Source of the DNA: Galaxea fascicularis
Taxonomy: Eukaryota > Cnidaria > Anthozoa > Scleractinia > Euphylliidae
Direction of reading: 5' to 3'
NCBI GenBank assembly: GCA_948470475.1
Contig: OX419344.1
Coordinates: 22,934,725-22,998,724, forward strand
Length of the DNA stretch: 64,000 bases
This document shows, piece after piece, positions 40,287-52,000 of the stretch (position 1 is the first letter of the stretch; every line of letters starts with the position of its first letter). Under the pieces are notes generated by a model. That model was not told where the DNA came from, ran no database searches, and saw only the letters and a list, made by a program, of their open reading frames with translations. Both the position numbers and the translations under genes were made by a program.

Positions 40287-41366
40287 ACTTAGAAATGCCT
40301 AGTACTTTGCTTTAAACAGTACACCAGAAATGCACTGCCCCTTACACTTGCATAGTAACTCGTTAGGATTACATCCACTGATTCAAAAGTTTGAACCAGC
40401 TGTGCAAAATAATAAACAGTTCCACAGGGCAACTATTTATCATTAGCTTCCACACTTAAGGATTTCATTCACGATTACAAACATTTCAACTACCTTTTCT
40501 TCTGGGCTATTAAGTTACTGATTCAAATTGACGTGCCGAACTTCTGGAACAATGAGCAAGGATATGAATCAAGTTTTTGACAGGATTTCAAGTTAGGTTT
40601 TTTTTTCATCCGCCAAAAGTGTCTGTTTTGATTATCTTAAGATAACCTGGGTGCCTCCGCTATCGATATTCAATAAGCATGTCCTGAAGGACCACACTCG
40701 AATTTAGAATTCCCGAACCAATATCGCAATGTTACTAGGACAATTTACCCAAGAAAGCCCGCATCAGAAGCTACACGAACCACTCCTCTCTATATGTGCA
40801 CTTCACTACGTATCATAGAGAGAAGGAATGGTTGTTTATCACCAAGTACTCAGGTTTAGAGGTACGCTACGAAGGAGGCAACAAAGGGAAACAAAGCAAC
40901 AACAACGTTTAGTAATTAGTAGAGTCGCCTCTGTATTGGTAAAAAAACCACAACTTTTAATAATATATACCTCCCTCTCCATACCTTCTCCACCTCAACT
41001 ATTAATTAACCAATTAACCCTTCAAGCCCTCTGGCCGAACGAAATGCCTATGAATTCCGATAACAAACGAACGATATATTACAACTTGCCTAGAGCCTCT
41101 TTCTTATTATTTGTTGCTTACTTTCAACGATAAATCCGCAATGGAAGCCGAACGAAGACCCAAAAAATGAACACAGAAAGCTATTTATATATGCACTACT
41201 AGAAAGGTGAAAATTGCACTCCTGTAACAAACATCACGTAACGAAACAAAGAAAATCGTAAAGTGTGAAGATCAGGTGCAAAGGAACAAGCAAAAATAAT
41301 GAAAATAAAACAAAGCGCAAAAATCCGAAATTGCGTCTTTTGTTCACCCTGACATCAACATACATA
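40287..41366. other. non-coding region
   Basis: Holds a minus-orientation copy of the 106-bp repeat family (about 40375-40480). The open frame 40828-41133 has no recognised similarity. Confidence 0.45.
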
Positions 41367-42122
41367 TTCCCATATAATCGCACCGATCGTTTCGATTGCC
41401 TTTATCGTTTGCAACCGCCGAGACGATCGGGGACGATCCTAGCGATTGGGAGAGATTAAAGGGTTCTCCTATAATCGCCCCGATCGTCCGTGAGTTTGTG
41501 CAAAGCGCAAGGTCAAGGCCCAGGCCAGGAACAATTTTGGCGCGAGATTTAACAAGATGGCGGCGTTCGATGAAAGAGCAAACCTCGTGGTCTCCTGTCT
41601 TCATATTATTATCGTTTTATACCTCAGAAGGGAAAGAGTGGCTGGACGGAAACGCAGATTTTGAATTCGCGAAATATTTAAAAAACGAGAAGAGTTTGGA
41701 ACGCACCATACGCTTGTGCAAGAGCTTCGACTTGGTGACAGAGAATTTTACTTAATTTACTAAATTTTTCTAAGCCTAACCCTAACTCTGCTGTTTTGGC
41801 GACCATGTTGGTCGTGAGGCCGTGTTCAGTTCTGGGTAATATTGATGCGCTATGGAACAGTTTGGATCGCTTTGATCGTCTCCCTGCGTGTAAGTAGTTC
41901 TCATAAAACCGTTTACGATCGCTCCGGTCGGCGACCAGTCGCCCGGATAGAACGCGGGCGATCCAAGCGACTGCGATCAAGCGACTGCGATCGCCCCAGT
42001 CGCCTCAGACATTAACGATCGTCTGCGTAATGTTCTCATATGAACACCCTGATGGTAAGACCACTTTTTGAAGTGACAGCGGCGATCGAAACAATCGGGG
42101 TGATTATATGAGAACCAGCCTT
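41367..42122. mobile_element. PIF/Harbinger-type non-autonomous element
   Basis: The left end TTCCCATATAATCGCACCGA matches the reverse complement of the right end, TTCTCATATAATCACCCCGA, and the match continues through GTTTCGAT, giving about 37 bp of terminal inverted repeat. A third related end lies inside at 41456 (TTAAAGGGTTCTCCTATAAT), so two related elements may be nested and the true left end is uncertain. The right flank is TTTAA. The element encloses a transposase relic at 41557-41763 that supports the superfamily. Confidence 0.65.
41557..41763 (+). pseudogene. Harbinger-type transposase N-terminal relic
   Basis: The ATG at 41557 opens MAAFDERANLVVS, then a hydrophobic stretch, LRRERVAGRKRRF and an in-frame TGA. 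The same frame continues IREIFKKREEFGTHHT and LVQELRLGDREFYL to TAA at 41761. The basic run followed by 'RRF(W)vr.iF..R...G.(y/h)h.Lv.El(r)l.Dr..y' is the familiar N-terminus of HARBI1-like transposases; the TGA sits where that family has tryptophan. The DDE catalytic domain is absent, so the element cannot mobilise itself. Confidence 0.6.
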
Positions 42123-43215
42123 TAACTAGTGTTCTCATATTTCCTATATACTACTACTTCAGATAATTTGATTCAACATCAAGACATTTCATGTTTGATG
42201 ATCATTTCCTTTATTCTCATAACCTGTGTGTTAGCTGGAATTGTGATACTGTAGGGAGAAAGTAGACTCTGGTCACTGTTAGGGGTTAACTCAAGCCTAT
42301 GGAGGTCTTACTCCTTGGTAACTCAAATCACCGGCAGCATCTCCACAGCGAATGTCTATATAGGTGTTTCTGTGCAGAACAAATATCGAGAGCTAGGCTT
42401 GGTCGTATTTCTTCCTGTACTCGATGGTTGGGCAATCCTCAAATATCTTATTTTCGCTTTGTATATTGTTGTTGTATCTGCTGGGTATCGCTACCCGATT
42501 GTACCCAATATGACTCAAAAGAAAATAAGAAGTTCTGTAATGATTAAGGAGGCAAGACAAACAGTTCAGTCGGGGAACGTGAATGTGAAAACTGGTATGC
42601 CTCTTTTGGGTCCACGTTCACCCCGCCCTGCCGCTTTACTTGAATGGGCTTCTCACGACTAAAAACATTGTCTATCAACGTTCATAGTATCGGTTGGAGA
42701 GGCGTCAGTTCAAGGATTCCCAAAACCAGTATCCGTGCGGATTTTATGGCAAAACATGTATCGCAAACACCCTTCCTTTTTCACCTTATAAAGAAATCAG
42801 TACATCAGTAATCACTTATAAATCAGTAATGTTAACTGTACTTTTTGTTTTTATTTGAAACAAGTTCACTTCACTTATACTGCATAGATATCTAAGTAAC
42901 AAACGGTCTAAGTTTTGCAAACATTCTGCAATGGCAGAAGAACAATGTAATCTAAAAGCCTCAACGTCATTGAAAAGATCGTTCAACACACAATTTCACT
43001 CGAAGACTGCGCAACACAAGTTATTCTTTCGCAGAAGAATAACAGCATCTTTACTTGACTGCATTCAACTGTACATTCTTTCTCCTACTCAAGGTGAATC
43101 CAATAAATGTGAAGCCTTATTACGATCACTCATGGTCAACTCTAAACTGTCGACTATATCATTCTAAAAATTATTCAAAGCAATGAATTTAACTCATCGA
43201 TACAACATTTGTTTG
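42123..43215. other. non-coding region
   Basis: Contains a partial AACCCTTAA-family repeat (about 42123-42295). The open frame 42315-42662 has two hydrophobic stretches but no recognised family and no flanking splice signals that I trust. Confidence 0.4.
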
Positions 43216-43227
43216 TTTATTTTTATT
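43216..43227 (-). terminator. polyadenylation signals of the zinc-finger gene
   Basis: On the minus strand two AATAAA hexamers overlap this interval (43227-43222 and 43221-43216), about 530 bases after the stop codon. They are the first such hexamers I see downstream, implying a 3' UTR of roughly 550 bases. Confidence 0.5.
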
Positions 43228-43445
43228 TAAGCTGTATGTTTAATATAAGACCCGGCATTTAATATACAACAAAGTAAAAGCAGGAATTCACACTGAATAA
43301 CACTACTTTCATGCTATACTTTATCACAGAAGTAAATCAAATGTAATCCCCATTAAATCGTTAGATTGCATGTTGTCAAAACCAAGCCGAGAAGAATCAG
43401 TAAATCGATCGTAAAACAAAACAGTGCAAGGGCCGTTCACTCTAA

Positions 43446-43528
43446 CCAATTTAAGATCGATCTCAGTAAAATCGATATCGGAGTACTCTGATCAATTTAA
43501 GATCGATCTCGGTGGAATCGATATCGGA
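43446..43528 (+). repeat. two-copy direct repeat of about 45 bp
   Basis: AATTTAAGATCGATCTCAGT with ATCGATATCGGA is repeated as AATTTAAGATCGATCTCGGT with ATCGATATCGGA. It lies in the 3' UTR of the zinc-finger gene. Confidence 0.8.
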
Positions 43529-43753
43529 ACGAATTGCGACCACCTCTCTCGCGATCTATCGATATAGGACCTTCCATGAAAATCCACACTTTACAGTAGG
43601 AACATCTGCATCGTTCTAGAAACTATCAAACGGGTAACCGTAAGCGGCCCCACAGAATGACTCGGAACAACTCAAAACAGCTGCACTTAAGTTCCTAGGG
43701 AGTATCATAATAACTCAAAGGTTTTAAAAAAGACGTTCAGTCCAGTTGAGTAG

Positions 43754-44517
43754 TTAACTGTCTTCTTCAGCCACCATCTCTTGGTCTGCCTCTGTGGTCT
43801 GCACATATTCCACCTGTAGATTGACTTCCGGTTGTTTCACTTCCGGCACGTACACTGCCATGAGAGCAGCAGCACCCTCAGCATCCTGGGATGTCACGCC
43901 CTCAAAGATTTCCTTCCCAGAGGAAGCGTCTTCTTCCATGGCCTCTTGAGCTCCGGCTATCTGCTGCTGACTAGCGGACACCAGTGCTTCCACCGCCGCC
44001 TGCAGTGCGGAGGCGTCGTGGGAGTGACCTGAAGCAGCAGCGGCATTGGCAAGACTGAGCTCCACCGTCGCCATCTCCACCTCACCACTAGCTTGTACCA
44101 CTTCCGTCACCTGCTGTCCGTTACCCTGGCCTTCGCCTGGAATCAGTGAGCTGGCATCTACAGTGGATGTCTCTTCCACGCTCTCACCAGCAATACCAGC
44201 CTCAACAGTTTCTTCGGTTTCCATAGTAACACCGCTGGCTGCCGCTGACTCGGCTATGACGTCAACATTGACGTAACCATCCTCCTGCTCTCCAGTCTCG
44301 TCCGTTTGGCTGCCCTGGTCCACGCCAGTGTGTTTACGCTTGATATGCTTGGTGAGTGAGGATTTCTCTTTGAACTGTCTGTTACAAACGTCACACTGAT
44401 AAGGTTTCTCGTCTGTGTGCGTCAGCTGGTGTCGCCGCAGGTTGTAAGGGCTGGCGAACTCTTTGTTGCAGGTCTCACAGATGTGCAGAGTGACTTCTTT
44501 GGCCTTAACTTTGGCTT
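43754..44517 (-). CDS. zinc-finger gene coding exon 7 (fingers 6-7 and acidic tail)
   Basis: Acceptor TTTTTCACAG. Encodes [20 protein letters not shown], then [20 protein letters not shown], and a roughly 190-residue tail rich in Ala, Glu, Val and Ser to the stop at 43754. Confidence 0.93.
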
Positions 44518-47500
44518 CTGTGAAAAACAAAGCACTTAAGCATTAGTTAATGACAAATTGCGCGCAAGAAACCCAGATCACCAGATCCCATAGATCACCT
44601 TTACAATTATATGAAGAAATTTAACTGCTTCGACTTCTTCTTTCAACCGTATTTAACACCAAAAAGTAGCCTAGACTTCGAGAACAGTAAAACAATGAAT
44701 AAACCATACCATAACTTTATCCTAAGAAGAAATCATTGCGTACCTTTCTTCTCGCAGTTCAGCAAATGTTTTCTTAAGTCTCCCTTTGTCGGGAAGGTTA
44801 CATCACAGAAGCGGCACTGAGCGATGGGTTTCTCCTTATTCTTATTGTCCCCACAAACTTTACGGATGTGTTTCTTGAGATGAGAGAGGCGACCAAACAG
44901 GCTTCCGCACTCGTCACACTTGAAGGGACGCAGGTGATCGTGGCGGGTCCTAATGTGCATTGTAACTGTGGAGTCGTGACGGAAGGCCATGCCACACCTG
45001 CAACAACAACAAAATCACGTGTTAGTGCCACTTGTATTACGAGAACAAATGTTAGAAAAAAATTGACCTGTCACCTGAGAATGCCAAACCACAAAACTCA
45101 TGCCTACTTCGTAAGTGTTTTTTCATTTTTGCTCATTCCGACGTTCATTTAACTGGTCATACTTCAGGATTTCACCTACCAACTTGAAAGTTTTAAAAAA
45201 CCACCTAATACACGGCAATTGACAGTGCCTTATGAAAGCACTGCTCAGACCAAGGGCGTAGCTAGGGAGGGGCGTCCTGGCGTGCCCGTGTGCCCCCCTT
45301 TGTAAGCTTTTTTTTAAAGCAAACAACCTACAATATTCAGGTGACAATCTGGTGAGTACCCTGTGTTTGACCCAGTCTGACCCCGCCTTTGAAAAATCCT
45401 GGCTACTCCCATGGCTCAGACTAAGATCAGTTAAATGTTATAAAGTACGACACTCTTAACCCTTAACACCATAATATCAGCATGTATATTCTCCATACTG
45501 TTCTCCATACATTTCTATGGTAATGATGAGGAGAATTTGTTAAACAGTCAAGACCCTTGTTATTTGATGATCATTTCCTTTTTGTCTTACAACCCTTTTG
45601 TTTGATTGTTTGATATCAAGTGAAGGATGATCCTCGCAGTTGTGAAGGCAATGTTATGCAATTGCGTAAAGAAGCCTGAAAAAACCTGTTCTTCTATAAG
45701 AGGAAATTAATCACTGCTCACTCTTTGAGGGTAAAGGGTTAAAGAACGTTTTAAGCAAATAGGAGAAACGTTACCACTTTGTACGGTGCCTCTTCAGTAC
45801 TGTCTCTTAAAAAATTCCACCTTTGAGTGTCCCATTTACACAGAAATGGCTTCTTTTCTCAGTAAGAAAATAAATTTCAGTGTTTTGAACGCCGTCAGCG
45901 GTAGGTGGAAAGGACAACACGACACATTCAATCAAAGTTCGATGTCAGAAGGGCGAGACTGAACTGTGTTATGTACACAGCTGTCACAAAACTTGCACAA
46001 AAACGGTCTAAATTTTTAACATCCTAAAAGCTGATTCATCTACTCGAATACACCAGTGATGGCACCGGAGTCATACTAAACGCGCCTCAACATCGCTATC
46101 ACTAAGTTACTGTTATTAGAACGTCATGCCTGATAAGTGTTGGCAGGTTTACCACAGGTGGCTCTTAGTTGTCGTCAAATGTCGAAGGCGAAGTTATATC
46201 ACAACTAAACACACTACCAGTGGAAGTGCTTCCACACTTTAAGTTTTATCCCAGACTACCGTTAAACCTGTTGATGCCTGAAGACTCCCTCCCGCGTCGT
46301 ACATTAAGAACCTTAGAGACGGCACTATCAGCAAGTTAATATTGTAACCGAATATAAGTACTCTTTACAAGTAGTAGATGAATGAAAGGAATTTTAAAAA
46401 AAATGATCAACCTTAGCTTTCTGTCTTCCTCTGGCGAAGGTTCTAGTATTAAGTAATGTGGTATGGTTCTAACGTTTGATCGTGCGTGTAGTAGTAACTA
46501 GTAAGTATGTTTTGTAACGTGATTATAACATGTGAGTGTGTGGATGAGTGCATCAGACAGCGGAGTGGTAGTATCAGACAGCAGTCCAATAGGACTTTTT
46601 TCTTTGGAACGTTTCATTACGCTACACAAGGGAATGTGGATCATGTTATGTAATTATTACATACAGTGTAACATAAACCACATTACAAGAAATCGTGTCA
46701 CCTGCTGATAACATTCCAGTGCATTCGCAGATTTCAACGCTAGATTTAAATAGCCACACTAATTAAATTAAACAACTATCACTATTCACTTGTTAAGAAC
46801 ACACTTTCAATGTGACAAGCTTAAGTGCACATTAGTTTGTTAATTAGATTAGAATGAGGACCACACCTGTTGCAGACGTAGGGTTTCTCACCAGAATGAA
46901 TTCGCTGGTGCACATTTAACTGATGCAAGCGGCGGAAAAATCGGCCACAGTCATCACACTTGAACTTCTTGATGTCTATTGCAAAAGATAAAAATAAATT
47001 TACTCTTACGTGTTTTGTAGTGATTCTTAGTCAAGTAGATTTGAATTGTAGTCTGCTCTGAGCTCTTTGATCTGATAGGGAATGGCTTCTCACCAGACCA
47101 CAACTTTTCAGCAGACATGTCCAAAACAAAATGGGATGAAAATGAATAGAAAAAAAACAAATTTCCTTTAAAAAACCGTTTTGTGGTATATACCATTTAA
47201 CTTTTATTGTGATTCCACTACCATGAAAATAAATACCCCAAAAGTCTTAATTAAATTTCATTTTTAATGAAAAACCTAACGTGTAACAATATTTCATACT
47301 CACTGAAATTTTAAATGTTTAACAGTCACCTGTGTGAATCTGTAAGTGCTTCTTCAGGTCTGATGGATACTTGAAGCTCTTGTTACACTGGCCACATACC
47401 CTTGGGCCATCACTTAGCTTCCTCTTGCCTGTTGGGGTCCTGGTAGCAATAGGCTCTGCAAGGTATACAGGTGTATCAATTCCTGTTTTTTAACTTCAAA

Positions 47501-49009
47501 GAAGTAACAGATTACTAAAGTAAGACATTATGGCAAGTCTTGCGAGGAAAAATTAAACAACAACTTGGAATGTGTTAGATAATTAACTTGAGTTAATTAA
47601 CACCTTATCTCAACTTAAGGTAGTTGATATACCTTCCAAGCTTAAAACACGAGCATTAGACTAGAAACATAACTACAGAAAAAGGATTTTAGTCAGAAAT
47701 TAATAATAATAAACCCTTAATAATAGCAATGAAGATTATCTTCACTTATATTTGCCAATCACAATTTCTCTTTGGTTTTATGTGATTATTAGTTTTAACT
47801 TTTTAATAGGAGGAGAGGGGTGAGAGAATGCCCTTAGTATGCCACTAACAAAATGTCCTCATAGACAGCTGGTTATTTGAATATTTCCACTTCAGGACTT
47901 CATTTAAAGGCCCCTACAAACGAGAAAACATTGTTGCAGAAACATGTTTCCCGAAAATATTTCTTGGGTGCACAAATGAGCAGGAACCGAAAAAATTGTT
48001 TTGCTCCTTGCTGCATAAACAAGAAAACATTTGCCACGGAAACAAAATGTTTATCAAAATATTCAGAAACATTTTTGCTTCCACAACAAATGTTGCGTGT
48101 GCGCGCAAACAGGGAAACATTTCAGGAAACAGTGTTTCCACAACAATGTTTCCTTGTTTGCAGAGACCTTAACACTCTTTAATCTACAGACTGAAAGCCT
48201 TACTTTGTAAAGTGACAGCTGCTTCCTCTCCTTCATCCAACTCAGCTCCAGTATCACCAACTGCCTGTGACACAGCTTGAGCACCTGAAACCATGGCAAC
48301 AGTATCTGACCCAATATCAACAGTTGCTTCCACTGACAATTCCCCTCCAGCACTTGTGCCTGTTGACAGTAAACAGAAAATTATTAGCCAGCTATTGAAC
48401 ACAAACCCAGAGTAACTAAATTTTTTTCCATTAACTTCACAACTGTGGATGACAAGATTTCAAGGCAAACTTTAAAAACAAAATACCATTGTGCAGTTCT
48501 GGAAAATATTTATACCTCCCCCACAGAAGGTCAATGGAAACTCCTAGGGAGGGGGGAGGGGGCAGAAAAAGTTTTAAAGAAAAGTATGATGCTAAATTGG
48601 AATTTCTGGAAGGGTGGGGAAGGTGACCAAAAACCTTCCATGGTGGGTATGGATATTTTCTGGAAACACACATTTTTTAACAACTTGTATTATATTACCA
48701 GGAGTTTCAATACAAGCCAGCAACTGTCAAAAACCATCTACTTTGTCAGAAATTACCTCTCACACCACTGCCTACTTTGTCTAGATTTTCACTAAAATGA
48801 TTAAAGATATTTACCAGTATCAGGTTGCTGCCTACTTTGGTTAGCTCAGACAGCTATTTAAAAAATTATTGAAACACCAGCTGTATTGCTGGGTACTGGT
48901 GACAAACAATAAGAAGCAGTGACTGCTTCGACCAAGAAGAACAAAAGTGCATCCAAACTTACCACTTTTTGTGAGGAGTAATCTGACCTTATTATCACCC
49001 AACTAGTGA

Positions 49010-49045
<36 letters not shown>

Positions 49046-52000
49046 TCCTCGGGTAACGAAATTTGCTGGTTTTGAAAGCCATTTCCTTCCCAAATAAATA
49101 TTTCTTCAACTTGCATTTGGTAACTTTAGTATTGCCTTTTCTGTCCAAGTAGTTGGGTGATACTAAAACAATTAGACCCTTTGCCCTTAAGGGCCACGGG
49201 TCAATAGCCCATGAGGTGAAGCCAAATTGTTAAATAGCAACATGACAAGCACAAAAACATAACTTGTCCCTTTACAATTTAACCAGTATTAAAACTGATG
49301 ATAAACCTAAAACAAATGCATGTTCAGCTCCCTTTTGTTCCAAACCTTTCAATTTATCAGTAGATTTATTTACAAATAAACTCTGATATTAGTCTCTGTC
49401 ACAGCTGCTTAGGCCGAAGTCATGCAACACTCCCTGTCAGAGCATTGTGTGACTTCTGCCCAGAGACAACTCAGATATCAAACCCTTTAAGTCAGTTACC
49501 AAAAGTACATTATTGAAAACCAGGGAGGCACTCTCACTCCACTTCAGCACAGTAATCGTGTAGAAACACTTCTCTATGTACATGTAGAAACACTTACGGT
49601 GTGTATGCAGGTGTCAAACCAATATGTACGATAGAAAATACACTGTAAACCAAAAGCTCACCTTCAGCCTCAGCACTAACATCTACTGTAACAGCCTCCT
49701 GGCCGCTACCAGGCGAACCATCGTCAACAGCATGAAGACCAGCTGTCAACACCTGAAGAGTCTCAGCAGAGACACTAACTGCACCACCTGGGCCGACACC
49801 TCCTGTTGGCAGATTTGAAACAAGAACAGGGCGTACTATAGGCACTCCATTTTGATTTACAATCAGGAAAGAGCCACTGCCTGAGTTTGGATCTGTGATA
49901 ATAGCTGCTGGAACAGAGCCTGTACCACTCTGCATACCCGACACAACATCTTGGAGAATTGATGCTAACGAAGCAGGGGTTTCAGTGCCTGAGGTGGTGA
50001 CATTACTAAGCAGCATGCTGGCAGCTTGAGTGGTGTTTGTGAACTGCTCGCTGGTTGTTGCAATAAATGCTGTTTGTTGCTGTTCTATGTCATCAGAAGT
50101 GCCATCTTGGGGTTGCTCTTCCCCTTGGCTCACTTGAACTGCTTCCTGTCCCATTTCCATGGCGAGAAAAATTGGCTGAAGATTGGCATATGTGCGCTGC
50201 TGTTCACTTGTTAACTGCACTGTGCTACTTTCTGCTTCAGAGACACCCTCTGTGTTTGTTTCCTCAGCAGGTTTCTCATCAGTTGTTTCTTCCATGTTGG
50301 CTTCATTTTCAGCAGCCTCCTCTTCCTTTACAGCAACATTTTCCTCATTCTTTGAGGCTGTTTCATCAGGTTCTCCTGGAAGTGACAGGTGTTTCATGAG
50401 GATTTTTCTAGTTTGCATACATGCGTTTATCAGACACCAAACCTCAACTTCTTCAGACAGTGAAGAAGTTGAGGAGGGGTGTCTAATAAACATCATATCT
50501 CAGTTGAGTCTAAAATTGGTTCCTTTGCCTTGCTGCAAGATGCCCAGAAAGCAACATTTCCAAATTCCAATTTATTCAGAACTGGAGCATCAAAGGTTTG
50601 TCAGTCATACCAACTCTTAGAAAAAAGTCAAACAAAGCCAATTGGATATGAATTGATTTGATTTAATTTTGTAATTCACACTCATTCAGGTTCAGGTTTC
50701 TCCAAAGAATTACCTTAATTAATGAATTAATATACGAGACAAAACTGCCATTTGAGACTGTATGGATGGAATGCTAATACATGTAAGAAGAAAAATATAC
50801 AGACAATACAACATCAGCATACAATGTGTTTGCCTTTGTTTCAAAGGATGACACAGTGATGTCAGATGACTGGCAAATAGACTGCATCTCTCTGCTCCAA
50901 GATGTGTTTGTGTTTTTCTCTCTTTCTACTCAAACAACTGAGTTACAAAGCAGTAAGAAACAGCTGTCGTATGGCTTGTTTCTCAAAGGAGAATCTGAGA
51001 AAGGAAAAGGTGTGGGACCATGATAGCATGATATATCTTGGCCACTTGTTAACTTTCCCTGAAAACTAACCTAAACAGACAAAATCCCCCTGAAGTGGTT
51101 TACATAATTTTATTTTAGTCTACATGTACATGTAAAAGCTTTAGCTGATGTAATTACGGTAAATTATTCAAAAACATATTAAACAGGCTTTATTTAAAAC
51201 CAAACATTTTGTTATACAAAATTAATTTAAGCTGCATTTTAGTAACATTATGTATAGGACTACAGGCTGTGGGTTTCTTTTGTCTTTTACAAAGGGTATA
51301 GGAGACAAATGTATGTTTATGTTTGTTTTAGTACTGCCTTTATTTTTTTGTGGCTAATCCTTATGATCAACGATTTGGATAATATTTCCTCGTGGTTTCT
51401 TTAATTTGTGAAACATGATCTGTACCTGCTTTAATAAAATTTTGGAAAAATATCCAAATTAATTTACTCTCTCATACTACTGTTAAATTTCCCAACATGT
51501 TTGTGAGTACCGGTACATAGTTGCCACAAAACTAAGAATTACTAAAATCTTATCAACCACAAAATAACTGGGTATGGCTGTCTGCAGTAGGCTCACTGAT
51601 ATTTCGCTTTCAGCTTATGCAAATTTTCAAAGAGAAAATGGCGCAAAAATGATAAAGAACACGCTTTATTTCATTTTGCATAATGAGTACTATCGAAGGT
51701 CTGTGAAATACGCTTGAAAATACTCCGACTCATAAAATGTGGATCGACGTCAACACGAAATTAGATTTCCAATTTTTCAAGTGGGAAACATGCCCGAGCT
51801 TGAGCTCAAACGCATTTCAGATCGACGTTGTGAAGAAAGTCAGAAGTCGTCTTCGTGAACGAGATTCATGGCGTCAATGCTTACAGAAAAGTAAGGGACG
51901 ATACACCGGCGCTTTGCCCCCAAAGTTTGCACCTCCTAATGAAATCTTAAGACATGATCTGTGTTGAGGGATTGAGAAAGATTGGGGAAGGATATTTGAT

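Larger units (their letters stand above)
44998..46866 (-). other. zinc-finger gene intron 5, repeat-filled
   Basis: 1.87 kb. Holds a minus-orientation 106-bp family copy (about 45155-45250), a MITE-like element (45254-45410) and a full AACCCTTAA-family repeat (about 45457-45742), with a weak 106-bp family trace near 46440-46660. Confidence 0.65.
48360..49661 (-). other. zinc-finger gene intron 2
   Basis: 1.3 kb. Holds a G-tract element (48496-48668) and a second dispersed repeat (48741-48862) that is found again, inverted, at about 63228-63340. The rest shows nothing recognisable. Confidence 0.6.

Noticed and set aside
42315..42662. 115-residue plus-strand frame with hydrophobic stretches
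   Set aside because: No known family, no splice or expression clue, and it lies beside repeat sequence.
43832..44276. Plus-strand open frames opposite zinc-finger exon 7
   Set aside because: Shadows of the low-complexity coding exon on the minus strand.
50067..50620. Plus-strand frames of 110-145 residues
   Set aside because: They lie opposite zinc-finger exon 2 and run into the intron hairpin; composition mirrors the Glu/Gln-rich coding strand.
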